This document shows, in pieces, positions 23,745-32,915 of a DNA stretch of 49,998 nt; within the stretch, counting starts at the first letter, position 1, and every line of letters begins with the position of its first letter. The DNA comes from a virus. A model generated the notes under the pieces. That model was given only the letters and a program-made list of their open reading frames with translations, did not search any database and was not told where the DNA came from. Both the position numbers and the translations under genes were made by a program. The stretch spans positions 1 to 49,998 of IMG/VR virus record IMGVR_UViG_3300042480_000096; one strand, written 5' to 3'.

Positions 23745-24634
23745 TATTCACCACAACGCATTTTAGCATATTCAAATATTTTTCCTGGGATGTTTATACC
23801 CAAAGCGTTCTCGAAACCGTAAAATCCTGGCGAGGAATTTGCTTCACAGATCCTGTATCCATCTTCGTGGAAAAGAAGATCAACACCAGCGATGTCAAGA
23901 TCAAGAACTTTTGCTGTTTGAATGGCAAGTAGTTCCATTTTTTCATCAACATCATAAGCTACTCCTTTACCTCCACGGGATATGTTTGCTTTAAAGGATC
24001 CATCGGTACTTTGGCGAAGCATAGCACCAACGACCCTGCCACCAATAACGATAACACGAAGATCACGTCCCTCTGTATATTGTACATATTCTTGGACGAT
24101 CATACTGTTCTTAAAGTCTAGGGCAGAAATCAATTCTGACAAGTCAGCAAATTGTTTTTTATTCTCACAGAGATAGACCCCAGCTCCATGTGATCCAGTA
24201 ATCACTTTGACTACACAAGGAAAACCTACTTGTTTTTCAACTAAATCACAATCACTTGGAAAGCGAGTAAGCATGGTTTTGGGAATAGGAAGTCCTGCCT
24301 GTGCCAAAATCTGATTGGCATACATCTTATCTTTTGCTGCGATGATCGCATCAGAGTTTGGCAAAGTAGGAACATTCAGTCTTTCGAACTGCCGCAAGAC
24401 GGACAAGTTATAGTTACCAGTAGCAGAGCCTGTCCTAGCGAGTAGAACATCTGGGAGGCTAACGATCTCATTTTGGTAACGGATTGATTTTCTGTCATCA
24501 CGAGAAACAATAAGGTCAATTTCATCAGCATAGACAATCTTGAAATCAATTCCAAGTTGTTCTGCTTCTTCTAAAAATCTATCTCTTTCGTAAACTTCTT
24601 TTGTTTTACGATTTGCTAGCATCCAAGTTTTCAT
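23744..24634 (-). CDS. RimK-like ATP-grasp ligase
   Basis: A 296-residue ATP-grasp enzyme of the RimK / glutathione synthetase group, which joins an amino acid (often glutamate) to a carboxyl group using ATP. The central region has FPCVVKVITGSHGAGV (ATP-binding Lys and Gly-rich loop), then VQEYVQYTEGRDLRVIV, and metal ligands near GVDLLF and CEANSSPG. In bacteria RimK adds glutamates to ribosomal protein S6. It lies between clamp loader subunits 44 and 62, with 4-base overlaps. Acceptor unknown; host ribosome, peptide or metabolite all possible. Confidence 0.8.
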   Translation of the reverse strand: MKTWMLANRKTKEVYERDRFLEEAEQLGIDFKIVYADEIDLIVSRDDRKSIRYQNEIVSLPDVLLARTGSATGNYNLSVLRQFERLNVPTLPNSDAIIAAKDKMYANQILAQAGLPIPKTMLTRFPSDCDLVEKQVGFPCVVKVITGSHGAGVYLCENKKQFADLSELISALDFKNSMIVQEYVQYTEGRDLRVIVIGGRVVGAMLRQSTDGSFKANISRGGKGVAYDVDEKMELLAIQTAKVLDLDIAGVDLLFHEDGYRICEANSSPGFYGFENALGINIPGKIFEYAKMRCGE

Positions 24635-25575
24635 TTGAATTCACAACTCATCATCAGTTCTGTTAGACACGCTAACATATTTACTTCCTGATCTGGGACA
24701 ATTGTGATGTCACGCATATATTTTGCGATGATTAATACTGCCTCGGGAATAGAAGCTGGTTTAAGAACATCATACAGACTGTCATAAACCTTACGCATCA
24801 TCATGCTGGGGTCATTATCAAGATGCTGAACAACCCAGTTCTTCACAGTAGTAAATTCTTTCTTCTTCAGCGAAGTGAGTAGAGCATCCAAATTGACATC
24901 AGCGACATCAACAAGAATAGCGGAACTGATAGCGCCAGTCGCAGCATAACGCTGACATTCGTTGATAAGTCGGCGCCAGTCTGGATAGTATCGCTTGACA
25001 AGTTTTGCGAGGACTTTATCTTCATACTGTACCTGTTCGTGGGTCAGAATAGTTTTCAGGCGAGTGAAGAACTCACCTTGAAGTTGAACTGCCTGGTCTG
25101 GTTTGATCCTGAAATCCACGACCGTACAGCGGGAATGGAGAGGTTCAATAATCTTGTTGATGAAGTTACAAGTGAAGATGAAGCGGCAGTTGCCATGGAA
25201 CTCCTCCACGGCGGTCCTGAGGGACAGTTGAACGTCGTTGGTGGTGTTGTCTGCCTCGTCAATTATGACGACCTTGTGGGAGGCACCAGAGGTCAATGAG
25301 ACAGTTGTGGCGAATTGCCTGACACGGTTGCGGACCGTATCGAGGAAGCGCCCCTCGTCCGAACCGTTAATGACAATATAGGATGCCCCGATCTCATTAC
25401 ACAATGCTTTGGCAATTGTGGTCTTTCCGACACCAGCAGTGCCAGTAAGTAAAAGGTTAGGGATCTCTTCTTGTGCGACAAATCCTTTGAATACGTCTTT
25501 GATATTTTCTGGAAGGATACAATCCTCCACGATGGAAGGACGATACTTCTCAACCCACAAAAACTCTTTACTCAT
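24631..25575 (-). CDS. 44: clamp-loader large subunit gp44
   Basis: An AAA+ ATPase that opens and loads clamp gp45 with gp62. 314 residues (T4: 319). Walker A GTAGVGKT (45-52), Walker B VVIIDEAD, sensor and arginine-finger region LHSRC. The C-terminal collar domain is helical. It is joined by ATGA overlaps to speD before it and the ligase after it. Its partner gp62 is about 2.2 kb further on. Confidence 0.93.
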   Translation of the reverse strand: MSKEFLWVEKYRPSIVEDCILPENIKDVFKGFVAQEEIPNLLLTGTAGVGKTTIAKALCNEIGASYIVINGSDEGRFLDTVRNRVRQFATTVSLTSGASHKVVIIDEADNTTNDVQLSLRTAVEEFHGNCRFIFTCNFINKIIEPLHSRCTVVDFRIKPDQAVQLQGEFFTRLKTILTHEQVQYEDKVLAKLVKRYYPDWRRLINECQRYAATGAISSAILVDVADVNLDALLTSLKKKEFTTVKNWVVQHLDNDPSMMMRKVYDSLYDVLKPASIPEAVLIIAKYMRDITIVPDQEVNMLACLTELMMSCEFK

Positions 25576-25907
25576 TCCAACTCTCTCAAAATAGTTTGTT
25601 TCACAATATCAGTGGCATTTAATTCTGCCCGCATGTATTCTACACCGTCTTCTGGTCTAGTGTGATCTCCACAAGTAAAGATGTCACAAACTGCTGTGCC
25701 ATTCTCTGGCCAAGTGTGAATGCTGATATGACTTTCAGCAAGCAGAGCAACAGCTGTAACACCTTGAGGTTCAAATTTATGTGATTTCAAACTTAGTAAA
25801 GTAGATTTACACCAGATAGATGCTTGATAAAGAATATCTCTGATAAAACCTTCATCATCTAGATCATCAGCGGCACACCCCTTCAGGGTAAAAAGAATGT
25901 GTTTCAA
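25572..25907 (-). CDS. speD: S-adenosylmethionine decarboxylase proenzyme
   Basis: Decarboxylates S-adenosylmethionine to provide aminopropyl groups for spermidine. 111 residues, the short prokaryotic form. The self-cleaving site is AES at 57-59 (pyruvoyl Ser59), with HTWPE next and Cys79 in FTCGD as the likely proton donor. An auxiliary metabolic gene common in cyanomyoviruses; polyamines would support DNA packing or translation. It lies between gp45 and gp44, normally adjacent in T4. Confidence 0.93.
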   Translation of the reverse strand: MKHILFTLKGCAADDLDDEGFIRDILYQASIWCKSTLLSLKSHKFEPQGVTAVALLAESHISIHTWPENGTAVCDIFTCGDHTRPEDGVEYMRAELNATDIVKQTILRELE

Positions 25908-25910
25908 TAG

Positions 25911-26576
25911 TTACGGCTCCAAAGCGATGTAGTATTTAAGGTCAAGATTTTGATTTGTCCATTCCGAAATCAGATGTTTAGATACTTTGACAACATAATC
26001 ACCAGGGAACAGACGGATGTTTTCAATTTTAACATCCAGTGAATAGTCGCCAGTACAATCACCAGAAATGGATTGCTCGTAAGTATTGCTGGTATCATTC
26101 TCTTTGTCACGAAGGATGAGTTTGATTTGGTTGTCTTCGCTCTGGAAAGTCAGATCAGGAAGACTATAAACAGCAGATGCTTTTTGAAGTGAAAGCAGAT
26201 CTTCACCAGTAATGTTGAACTGAATATCAGCACCAGGAAACTTTACATTCTTTTCTGGCGCAGACTTAAGGGTGATTTCAGGATCAGAAAAATAGTAGCG
26301 AGCAGACTTACCACCGCCACGGATGCTGACAAAATCGCTAGATGAAAACTCCAGTTCAGGATTGTTAAACAGAGAGATCCCAGAAAGAAACTGACTGAGA
26401 TCATAAATTGCGAAGTCCATAGGGAATACTTCTTCACTAGAGAACGCTGCCAGGATGTTCTCCGCATTGCTAATAGTGCGTACTGTGCTTCCCTGTCGGA
26501 ATACGATGGAGGAATTGATACTGGAGAAATTTTTGAGGACATCAAAAGTCTTTTTAGATAGGGTTACTTTACTCAT
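25911..26576 (-). CDS. 45: sliding clamp gp45
   Basis: A trimeric ring that tethers gp43 to DNA and, in T4, activates late transcription with gp33 and gp55. 221 residues (T4: 228). The recognisable layout starts KVTLSKKTFDVLKNFSSIN and includes a second-half repeat (DLTFQSEDNQ, FPGDYVVKVS). It overlaps the DUF3310-like gene by ATGA. It opens the order 45-speD-44. Confidence 0.9.
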   Translation of the reverse strand: MSKVTLSKKTFDVLKNFSSINSSIVFRQGSTVRTISNAENILAAFSSEEVFPMDFAIYDLSQFLSGISLFNNPELEFSSSDFVSIRGGGKSARYYFSDPEITLKSAPEKNVKFPGADIQFNITGEDLLSLQKASAVYSLPDLTFQSEDNQIKLILRDKENDTSNTYEQSISGDCTGDYSLDVKIENIRLFPGDYVVKVSKHLISEWTNQNLDLKYYIALEP

Positions 26577-26860
26577 CGGTTGTAATCTTCACGGGTAGCG
26601 TTTTTATCGTTGAAATGCATTAGAAGCACGGCATAGTGTAGCACTTTCATGATGTCCATGCGAGCACTACCTTTCTTATCGTAGCGAGAAGCATACTTCA
26701 GGATGTTGCTACGACAGAAAGCTTCACCATCACCACATGCTTCAATCAGATCCAGCGTTTGGATTTTGTCATCACCAGCAGAGTAATGTTGTTTGTAGGT
26801 ATTCACGATGTAGTCACGCAACTCACTAATGATTGCGTCTTCATTATATTTGAAATTCAT
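26573..26860 (-). CDS. DUF3310-like small protein
   Basis: A 95-residue helical protein: LDLIEACGDGEAFCRSNILKY, then RMDIMKVLHYAVLL. The phrase order (pair of helices with a conserved aromatic and a nearby Asp/Lys) resembles DUF3310, sometimes annotated as nucleotide kinase, which I would not trust. It sits between the 58-residue gene and gp45, with an ATGA overlap. Function unknown. Confidence 0.65.
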   Translation of the reverse strand: MNFKYNEDAIISELRDYIVNTYKQHYSAGDDKIQTLDLIEACGDGEAFCRSNILKYASRYDKKGSARMDIMKVLHYAVLLMHFNDKNATREDYNR

Positions 26861-26861
26861 T

Positions 26862-27038
26862 TCACTTGTTCCAGATCATTTGAATATTACTATGGTAGCA
26901 TTCTTGAACGTTGCCGTCAAGGTCTTTGACAAATAACTTCAGACCCTCGCCACCTAGGATCTTCACGGTCTTGCCGCCATCAAGGACGGCAAGATGATTT
27001 ACATACCCGTGGAACTTATCAAAGTTCGTATTCGACAT
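26862..27038 (-). CDS. 58-residue hypothetical protein
   Basis: A short protein with two likely beta hairpins (VNHLAVLDGGKTVKIL, LKLFVKDLDG). The ATG lies 20 bases inside the cobS end and the stop is one base before the next start, so the space is fully used. No family recognised. Confidence 0.65.
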   Translation of the reverse strand: MSNTNFDKFHGYVNHLAVLDGGKTVKILGGEGLKLFVKDLDGNVQECYHSNIQMIWNK

Positions 27039-28158
27039 GGATACCTTCCTCCTTAGTTTCTTCCTTGGTTTCTACCTTAGCATCAATCTTATCATACAGT
27101 TCGATGAAAGATTGCTTGGTCTCATCATCAAAACGATTGACACAGACCTTAATAGACTTCATACGATCCTGCCAGATAGCATAGGCACGGATGATATGAA
27201 CCAGACGGCGGGTGGAAATCACCTCGTCAATACCACCATCCTTGAAAGTTTTACGGATGATATCTGCCCAGTTGGCAAGATTTACACAAAACTCTTCGTC
27301 ATCAATATTCAAAGAAGCAGCTGCTTTCTTGAGAATATTGGTCTCAACAGTCACCGTAGGATAGTCTTGCTCAAAGGTCAGAGCAAAACGCTCAAGGAAA
27401 GCTTCGTTCAGAACGTTGGTGCCGATGAAGCGTCCATCTTCAGAACCCTTACCTTTGGTATTGGCAGTAGCGAAGATGTTGAAACCAGCAGCAGGTTGAA
27501 CAAACTTACCAATCTTCTTCAGGAAGACACCTTTGCCTTCAAGGATAGATTGGAGGCACAGGATCTTATTGCTAGCGAGGTCAACCTCATCAAGAAGAAG
27601 AATAGCGCCACGCTCAAGAGCTTCGATCACAGGACCGTTATGCCACACAGTCTCACCGTTGACAAGACGGAAACCACCGATCAGGTCATCCTCGTCAGTC
27701 TCAATAGTGATGTTCACACGGATCAATTCACGCTTGAGTTGAGCACATGCTTGTTCAACAGAGAAAGTCTTACCGTTACCAGACAGACCAGTAATGAAAG
27801 TAGGGTAGAACAGACCAGATTGGATAATCTTTTTCACATCCGAGAAGTTCCCGAACGGGACATAATTACGATCTTTGGTAGGAATAAGGTTCTGTTCTTC
27901 CCGAACGGTAACACCAACAGCAGGAGCAGCAGCAGGAGCTTGATAGGTTTGCTCAAGTCGCTCCTGAACAGTCAGGTTCCAAGTGCCACGCTTCACATAG
28001 AAATCACGCAGTCGCTTGGTAGCAGTAGCATAAGTGATACCAAAGACACCACAAGCATCCTGAACCTGAGCGGCGTTGATATCGTTGCCAAAGTTGTTGG
28101 ACAGATAAGAAGTCAGTTGCTCGGTAGTAACGTCAGATTTGGCAGGCATTTGGGTCAT
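27019..28158 (-). CDS. cobS: CobS-like AAA+ ATPase
   Basis: About 379 residues from the ATG at 28158 (an ATG nine bases further in is an alternative). AAA+ core: GLSGNGKT (Walker A), GAILLLDEVD (Walker B), IFATANT (sensor 1) and FLERF. Annotated in cyanophages as cobaltochelatase subunit CobS, used with CobN and CobT in cobalamin synthesis, but it is also close to MoxR-type chaperone ATPases. The VWA protein encoded one gene earlier is its likely partner. No cobN is present in this window. Confidence 0.85.
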   Translation of the reverse strand: MTQMPAKSDVTTEQLTSYLSNNFGNDINAAQVQDACGVFGITYATATKRLRDFYVKRGTWNLTVQERLEQTYQAPAAAPAVGVTVREEQNLIPTKDRNYVPFGNFSDVKKIIQSGLFYPTFITGLSGNGKTFSVEQACAQLKRELIRVNITIETDEDDLIGGFRLVNGETVWHNGPVIEALERGAILLLDEVDLASNKILCLQSILEGKGVFLKKIGKFVQPAAGFNIFATANTKGKGSEDGRFIGTNVLNEAFLERFALTFEQDYPTVTVETNILKKAAASLNIDDEEFCVNLANWADIIRKTFKDGGIDEVISTRRLVHIIRAYAIWQDRMKSIKVCVNRFDDETKQSFIELYDKIDAKVETKEETKEEGIHVEYEL

Positions 28159-28201
28159 TTCGTTGATGTACTTAGTATAGGGCAGGCAGGGCGGTTTGGC
28201 G

Positions 28202-28711
28202 TCAGACCCAGGACGGTTTGCGAAGTGGCATACGCAGGTAGTTGGATGCCACCCATGGCTTGCTGGCAATATACATTTTGTATGCCGTGAAGGTGTCAAT
28301 ACTGGTGTCTAATTTATATTCATCAGGCATCGCACGAGCAAATGGTGTCACCTCTGTGATCTTACCTTTGGGGAAAAGATAATATGCTTCCAGCAAAGTG
28401 TTGTAGCAAGAATGAAACTTACCATAACGAACAGAGTATTCATCACACAAGTTCATGCCCCACTTAATCAACCAATAGGCATTATCAATAGTTTCAGATG
28501 CCCACTTAGTACATGGGTGATTGCGAAACGCACCCTTTTCTGTGCGATATGCGATACCATCTGCTTTATGAATAGGACCATAATTATGATACCACTTGGA
28601 TGCCACGATGGATAACATCTGGCAACACTCAAGTGGCATCTTTACGATATGTTTATCTGGCAAACAAATGGCACTCTCGGCAGGAAATGGCGAGGTGACA
28701 AAAATGTTCAT
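28202..28711 (-). CDS. conserved phage protein, function unknown
   Basis: A 169-residue protein beginning MNIFVTSPFPAESA with LPDKHIVKMPLE near 17-28, a pattern (DKHxVKM) shared by a widespread family in large phages. His and Lys of this motif, plus Cys and Trp/Tyr clusters further on (WASETIDNAYWLIKWG), suggest an enzyme or nucleic-acid binder. I know no function. It overlaps the VWA gene by ATGA and is followed by 43 bases before cobS. Confidence 0.7.
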   Translation of the reverse strand: MNIFVTSPFPAESAICLPDKHIVKMPLECCQMLSIVASKWYHNYGPIHKADGIAYRTEKGAFRNHPCTKWASETIDNAYWLIKWGMNLCDEYSVRYGKFHSCYNTLLEAYYLFPKGKITEVTPFARAMPDEYKLDTSIDTFTAYKMYIASKPWVASNYLRMPLRKPSWV

Positions 28712-30867
28712 GCGACATACTCCACGAAAGAATTAAGAAGTTTTTTGTTGGTGGTTTTAGAATTCAGCATCTTTTTGAATGCTTTGGTAATGTCACCCTT
28801 GTTGGCACCAGACTCTACATCAAACACAGAACTCTCGTCAAGAGAACTGTTACTGATGGCATACAAAGCGGTGAATGCTTTGGGATGCGGGATGATAGCA
28901 GACTTCTCTTTCTTCCACTGCTTCTGAACTTCTCCATAATAATCAATGTCAGCATAGGAGCAGACGAAGTTGGAGAGTTGGGAACCAGAAAGAATACGGA
29001 AACCCAACACATTCACGCCAGGATTACGGTCACGCAGTTGTTGAATGAACGTATTGGTGTTACCATCCCAACCTTCAAACGGTTTGTAGACACGACCAGT
29101 TTGACGATCACGCAAACAAGTGCTGTTGTCTAGACGGCGAGGACGAACATAGTTCCTATCACGGTATTCATCATACAACTTACGACCATAGGAAGTCTGG
29201 CAAGCTTCACCATCAGAAAGAATACAGACATTTACTTTCTGAAGATCGTTCTGTTTCTTGAACTGAGGAATGATGTAGTTGAGCATCACGATACCCTCGT
29301 TCAGAGGAGTGCCAGACAAACCAAGACCAGTAGTGGCACCATAGTAAGTGTGGTAGGTATAGGTGTATGCTTCTCGGAAAAGATTACGGCACATACGCTC
29401 ATAGTCTTTGCCGTTAGAACGAGAAGAAACAAAATTCACCAGATGGAACATACCTTTCTGGAGATACACTTTGCCATCATGGCAACCATTAGCGGCAAAG
29501 TATTCATCATTAGAAACATACGGAGATTTACCTTCCTTGGCACGACGAACAGGGAAGTAATCGTTCGTGAAAGCATACACCTCAAACGGGATCTGAACTT
29601 TCTTACAGAAGGCAGTAAGGTTCAGAAGCTGTTTGACAGTAGCAAAGATCTCACGCTGCATCGAACCAGACCAGTCCAGAAGGAACAGCAGACCATGGTT
29701 CTTACCGTCAGGAAGAACAGTAACTTTCTTGAAGATATCTTCGTTGTAAAGATACGTGTGAATCTTGGTAGTGTCAAGCACACCAGTCTTGGATTGACCA
29801 GCACGAGCATAAGCATCAGCAGATTTGCGACACTCAAACTCTTTTACCAGATAATTTACTTCTTTCTGAGATTGCTTACGGAAAGATTGATAGTCAGCAT
29901 CAACACCGTCGTAAGCAGTCTCAAGCAGAATATCATTAAGACCTTCACGCTGCTCATCAATCCAGTCATGGACTTCAGTCCAGTCAGCAACATACTCATC
30001 AAGAACCACACTGTCTGGGATCTCAACATAGTAAGTATTACCACCAGAGAAAGTATTAGTCAGGCGCTCAGAAGCACGATCAAACGCATCTTGAGTTTTA
30101 GAACTCTCTTCATCACCTTCATCACCAGCAGCATCAGCATCTTCACCTTTCGGTTGAGTGGCACCACCAGTTTGCTGACCTTGCTGATCAGCGCCACCAG
30201 AAGGTTGATCTTCATCAGCATCACCTTCTTCTGGTTCATTATCACCCCCAAATTGAGTGGAACCACCCCCACCTTGAGTAGTCTGGTCAATATTAACATT
30301 AGCATCAACTTGCTCAAGTTCTTTCTCTTGCTTGCTGAAGTTATAAACATCAACAGCAATCTGGAGCACTTCATCAAAGCTTTCTGCTTCCTCAGTACGA
30401 GCAACAAACACTTGCTCATCAACAGAGAAAGGAATGAAGGCACCAGCACCAACCTTGAAGTGAAGATTGATACGGTCAATCAAACTATAAGTATTCAGAT
30501 CATCACCTTTGATGCCAAAGAAATCTTGGGCATTCAGTTCTTGATACCCACCAGCAAAAGACTTACGCAGACCAGGATACTTACGCTTCATCAGCTTCTC
30601 GATACGCGCATCCTCAATCACGTTGATGAAGTCTTTGGGGCAATCTACCTTGGCAGTCCAGTCTTCGTTGGGAGTAAAGAGAGCGTGTCCCACTTCATGA
30701 CCCACCAGCATATCGTATACGGTGCTGGAAGCACGGTCCCAGTTCGGGAGGGTCAGTACACGGGTCTCAACGTTGAAGCACGCTGTAGGGCAGTTACGGT
30801 GCTCTACAACGAGGTTCTCAGTAGCGAGTAGGCGGGCGAGGTTGCCCTTGATTTCTTGGCGGGTCAT
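28708..30867 (-). CDS. VWA protein with metalloprotease-like motif (CobT-like)
   Basis: About 719 residues from the ATG at 30867. An HEVGH motif (57-61) in the first 100 residues matches a zinc-metallopeptidase HExxH. An acidic, Gly/Gln-rich low-complexity linker covers about 195-265. The C-terminal half is a von Willebrand A domain: MIDAS motif DWSGS (398-402), later Thr in SGTPLNEG and Asp in LSDGEA. The VWA half resembles CobT, the partner of CobS. In-frame codons before 30867 lie in the gp46 terminator, so the shorter start is preferred. Protease activity not proven. Confidence 0.75.
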   Translation of the reverse strand: MTRQEIKGNLARLLATENLVVEHRNCPTACFNVETRVLTLPNWDRASSTVYDMLVGHEVGHALFTPNEDWTAKVDCPKDFINVIEDARIEKLMKRKYPGLRKSFAGGYQELNAQDFFGIKGDDLNTYSLIDRINLHFKVGAGAFIPFSVDEQVFVARTEEAESFDEVLQIAVDVYNFSKQEKELEQVDANVNIDQTTQGGGGSTQFGGDNEPEEGDADEDQPSGGADQQGQQTGGATQPKGEDADAAGDEGDEESSKTQDAFDRASERLTNTFSGGNTYYVEIPDSVVLDEYVADWTEVHDWIDEQREGLNDILLETAYDGVDADYQSFRKQSQKEVNYLVKEFECRKSADAYARAGQSKTGVLDTTKIHTYLYNEDIFKKVTVLPDGKNHGLLFLLDWSGSMQREIFATVKQLLNLTAFCKKVQIPFEVYAFTNDYFPVRRAKEGKSPYVSNDEYFAANGCHDGKVYLQKGMFHLVNFVSSRSNGKDYERMCRNLFREAYTYTYHTYYGATTGLGLSGTPLNEGIVMLNYIIPQFKKQNDLQKVNVCILSDGEACQTSYGRKLYDEYRDRNYVRPRRLDNSTCLRDRQTGRVYKPFEGWDGNTNTFIQQLRDRNPGVNVLGFRILSGSQLSNFVCSYADIDYYGEVQKQWKKEKSAIIPHPKAFTALYAISNSSLDESSVFDVESGANKGDITKAFKKMLNSKTTNKKLLNSFVEYVA

Positions 30868-30896
30868 GGGTTTTTTGCTGATGTGGTAAGCATAGC

Positions 30897-30925
30897 AAAA
30901 GGGGCACCCCCTTAGAGGCACCCCT
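30897..30925 (-). terminator. intrinsic terminator after gp46
   Basis: AGGGGTGCC pairs with GGTGCCCCT on the minus-strand RNA (9 bp with two G-U pairs), followed by TTTT. On the plus strand two pairs become mismatches, so it is strand-specific. Confidence 0.8.
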
Positions 30926-32654
30926 AGTCCAGTTCAGAAACTGTCTGCTGGATGACGGAGAAATTCTTTTCCTTCACCGCTGTAATTGTTCTATCAAACT
31001 TTCCTTCTAGTTGTTCTCGATGACTGATGACATATACATTTGTATTATCATCAAAGTTTCTTAGGATCCAACCGAGATCGCTGCCACCTTGCTGATCCAA
31101 AGAACTATCAAAGATCTCATCTAGAATAAGGAGGTTAGTATCCACGCTATTCTTGAGCTTAGCAATAGCTCTCCAAGTAAGCAACAAAGCAATATCAATC
31201 CTAGCTTTCTCTCCTTCGCTGAAACTATCATAAGAAAACACATCACGATATCTGGATTTGATGATCTCTTCAAAGTTCTCATTCAACGTAAAATTCACAT
31301 AGAAATCCATACGCTGAAGATATTGATTGATCAGTTGGTTCATCGCTGGGAGATAGGTTTTGATAATCCTGGTCTTGATCCCGTTGTCTTTCAACAACTG
31401 CGATGCCACCAATAGTGTATCACGATCTTTCTTGTATTCGGCAAAGGTCTTGCCCAAATCTTTTTTATTCGTAACAAGTCCTTCAAGTTTGACAAACTCT
31501 GCTTTCTTGTCTGGGTTAGTTTCTTCCAGTTCTTTAATCTCGGTTTCTATATCACCGATTGTTTTTCGTATGGAAGTAATCTGATAATTCGCTTGAGTAA
31601 TAGAAGAGTTGAAGCCAAGTATAATTTTTGATAGTCTTGCGAATTCATTTTCTCGCTCCTCTTCTTTTGCGATGGCATCTAGCAGATCTTCAATACCAGT
31701 CTGGAGATTATTTAATTCACCCTCTCCCTCAGCAATCTTACTCTGTCTAAAATCTTCACTCAGGTCTTGAGTACAGGTAGGACACACATGATTGTCAGTA
31801 AAGAACTGGTGTTCTTTTTGACATGATGAAAGTTTTGATTGGATTTTAAAGAGAAAGGTGTTTAACTTCTTTAACTTAGAAGAAGAATTTGAGAGTGCTT
31901 CCATTTCTTTAGAATGTTTTTCGACTTCAGAAGTCAGACGCGCAATCTCATGATGCTGTGTGTTTTCATCTTCTAACAATACAGCAATTTTATTTTGCTT
32001 ACGGTCAATCTCTTCCTTTGTCTTTTTCTCCAGTTCAAGCATATACTTCTTCTGAATATCAATCTTCTCTCCCAGGAGGTGAAGTTCATAGTCAAGGTTC
32101 TTGATCTCTTCATTATTCTCTCGGACTTTATCTTTGAGAAGAATATTCATCGTAGAGAATACTTGAATATCAAGGATATCTTCGATGATCTCTCTGCGTT
32201 GTGCCAGAGGCAAACGCATAAATGGAACGAAAGTTGAAGAACCAAGCACTACAATCTGAGTGAATGATTTGTAGTTCAGTTTGAGAACGTTTTGTTCGAA
32301 GTTCTTTTGCTGATCTACAACCGTGCTTTCTTGGTTCCACAACTGATCGTTACAATAGATCTCAAATTTGTTTGGTTTGATCCCACGAACCACTTTGTAA
32401 TCATTCTTGCCGATGCTAAATTCAATTTCGGTAAGACAGTCTTTTTCGTTGATACTATTAACCAGCAGAGGCTTGTTGATCTTACGAAATGGTTTGCCAA
32501 ACAAAGAAAAAGTAAGAGCATCCAAAATGGTACTCTTACCAGCTCCGTTGGAACCGATGATCAGATTTGTTTTTGCTGCTTGTAAATCAACTTCACTAAA
32601 AACATTCCCAGTAGAGAGAAAGTTTTTCCATCGGATCTTTTTAAAAATAATCAT
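30924..32654 (-). CDS. 46: recombination nuclease subunit gp46 (Rad50/SbcC-like)
   Basis: An SMC-type ATPase that with gp47 resects DNA ends for recombination-dependent replication and host DNA breakdown. 576 residues (T4: 560). Walker A SNGAGKST near 35, zinc-hook CPTC near 291, long flanking coiled coils, signature FSEGEKARI and Walker B LLILDEIFD at the end. It overlaps the preceding small gene by ATGA and ends at a terminator. Confidence 0.95.
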   Translation of the reverse strand: MIIFKKIRWKNFLSTGNVFSEVDLQAAKTNLIIGSNGAGKSTILDALTFSLFGKPFRKINKPLLVNSINEKDCLTEIEFSIGKNDYKVVRGIKPNKFEIYCNDQLWNQESTVVDQQKNFEQNVLKLNYKSFTQIVVLGSSTFVPFMRLPLAQRREIIEDILDIQVFSTMNILLKDKVRENNEEIKNLDYELHLLGEKIDIQKKYMLELEKKTKEEIDRKQNKIAVLLEDENTQHHEIARLTSEVEKHSKEMEALSNSSSKLKKLNTFLFKIQSKLSSCQKEHQFFTDNHVCPTCTQDLSEDFRQSKIAEGEGELNNLQTGIEDLLDAIAKEEERENEFARLSKIILGFNSSITQANYQITSIRKTIGDIETEIKELEETNPDKKAEFVKLEGLVTNKKDLGKTFAEYKKDRDTLLVASQLLKDNGIKTRIIKTYLPAMNQLINQYLQRMDFYVNFTLNENFEEIIKSRYRDVFSYDSFSEGEKARIDIALLLTWRAIAKLKNSVDTNLLILDEIFDSSLDQQGGSDLGWILRNFDDNTNVYVISHREQLEGKFDRTITAVKEKNFSVIQQTVSELD

Positions 32655-32914
32655 TCTAAATCATCGGGTGGGATCAAAAAGTCATCAGGAGTTATGATTG
32701 AGAACCTATGTCCTCTCTCTTGACATGCTCCTATTATAACATGGTCGTCAACCTCAACTATCTGCATTGGTGGATAGTCTGGGTCTTCTTCTAACATCAT
32801 AAGGTAACGGTCAGCATCATCTTCTTCTTGAAAGATAGGAATTACTCTGTCTTCTTGTTCATCAAAGACAGAGTATACGCCATCTGGGTGATCTTCCAAA
32901 GTTACGATGTACAT
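32651..32914 (-). CDS. DUF3110-like protein
   Basis: An 87-residue acidic protein starting at 32914 (MYIVTLEDHPDG), with VIPIFQEEDDADRYLMMLEE, MQIVEVDD and ITPDDFLIPP. It resembles DUF3110, a family common in cyanobacteria, so it may be host-derived. It lies between gp47 and gp46 in a continuous operon. Function unknown. Confidence 0.7.
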   Translation of the reverse strand: MYIVTLEDHPDGVYSVFDEQEDRVIPIFQEEDDADRYLMMLEEDPDYPPMQIVEVDDHVIIGACQERGHRFSIITPDDFLIPPDDLE

Positions 32915-32915
32915 A

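Noticed and set aside
27037-28290. 417-codon open frame on the plus strand opposite cobS
   Set aside because: It mirrors the whole cobS gene, has no recognisable domain or start signal, and is explained by codon bias of the minus-strand gene.
28158-28299. 47-residue N-terminal extension of CobS
   Set aside because: It lies inside the preceding gene and has a Cys/Pro/His-rich sequence unlike AAA+ starts; the ATG at 28158 is kept.
29350-30831. 493-codon open frame on the plus strand opposite the VWA protein
   Set aside because: Same reason: a reverse shadow of a long gene with clear HEVGH and MIDAS motifs on the minus strand.
30868-30921. 18-residue N-terminal extension of the VWA protein
   Set aside because: The codons fall in the gp46 terminator hairpin and begin with GTG; they look like terminator sequence, not protein.
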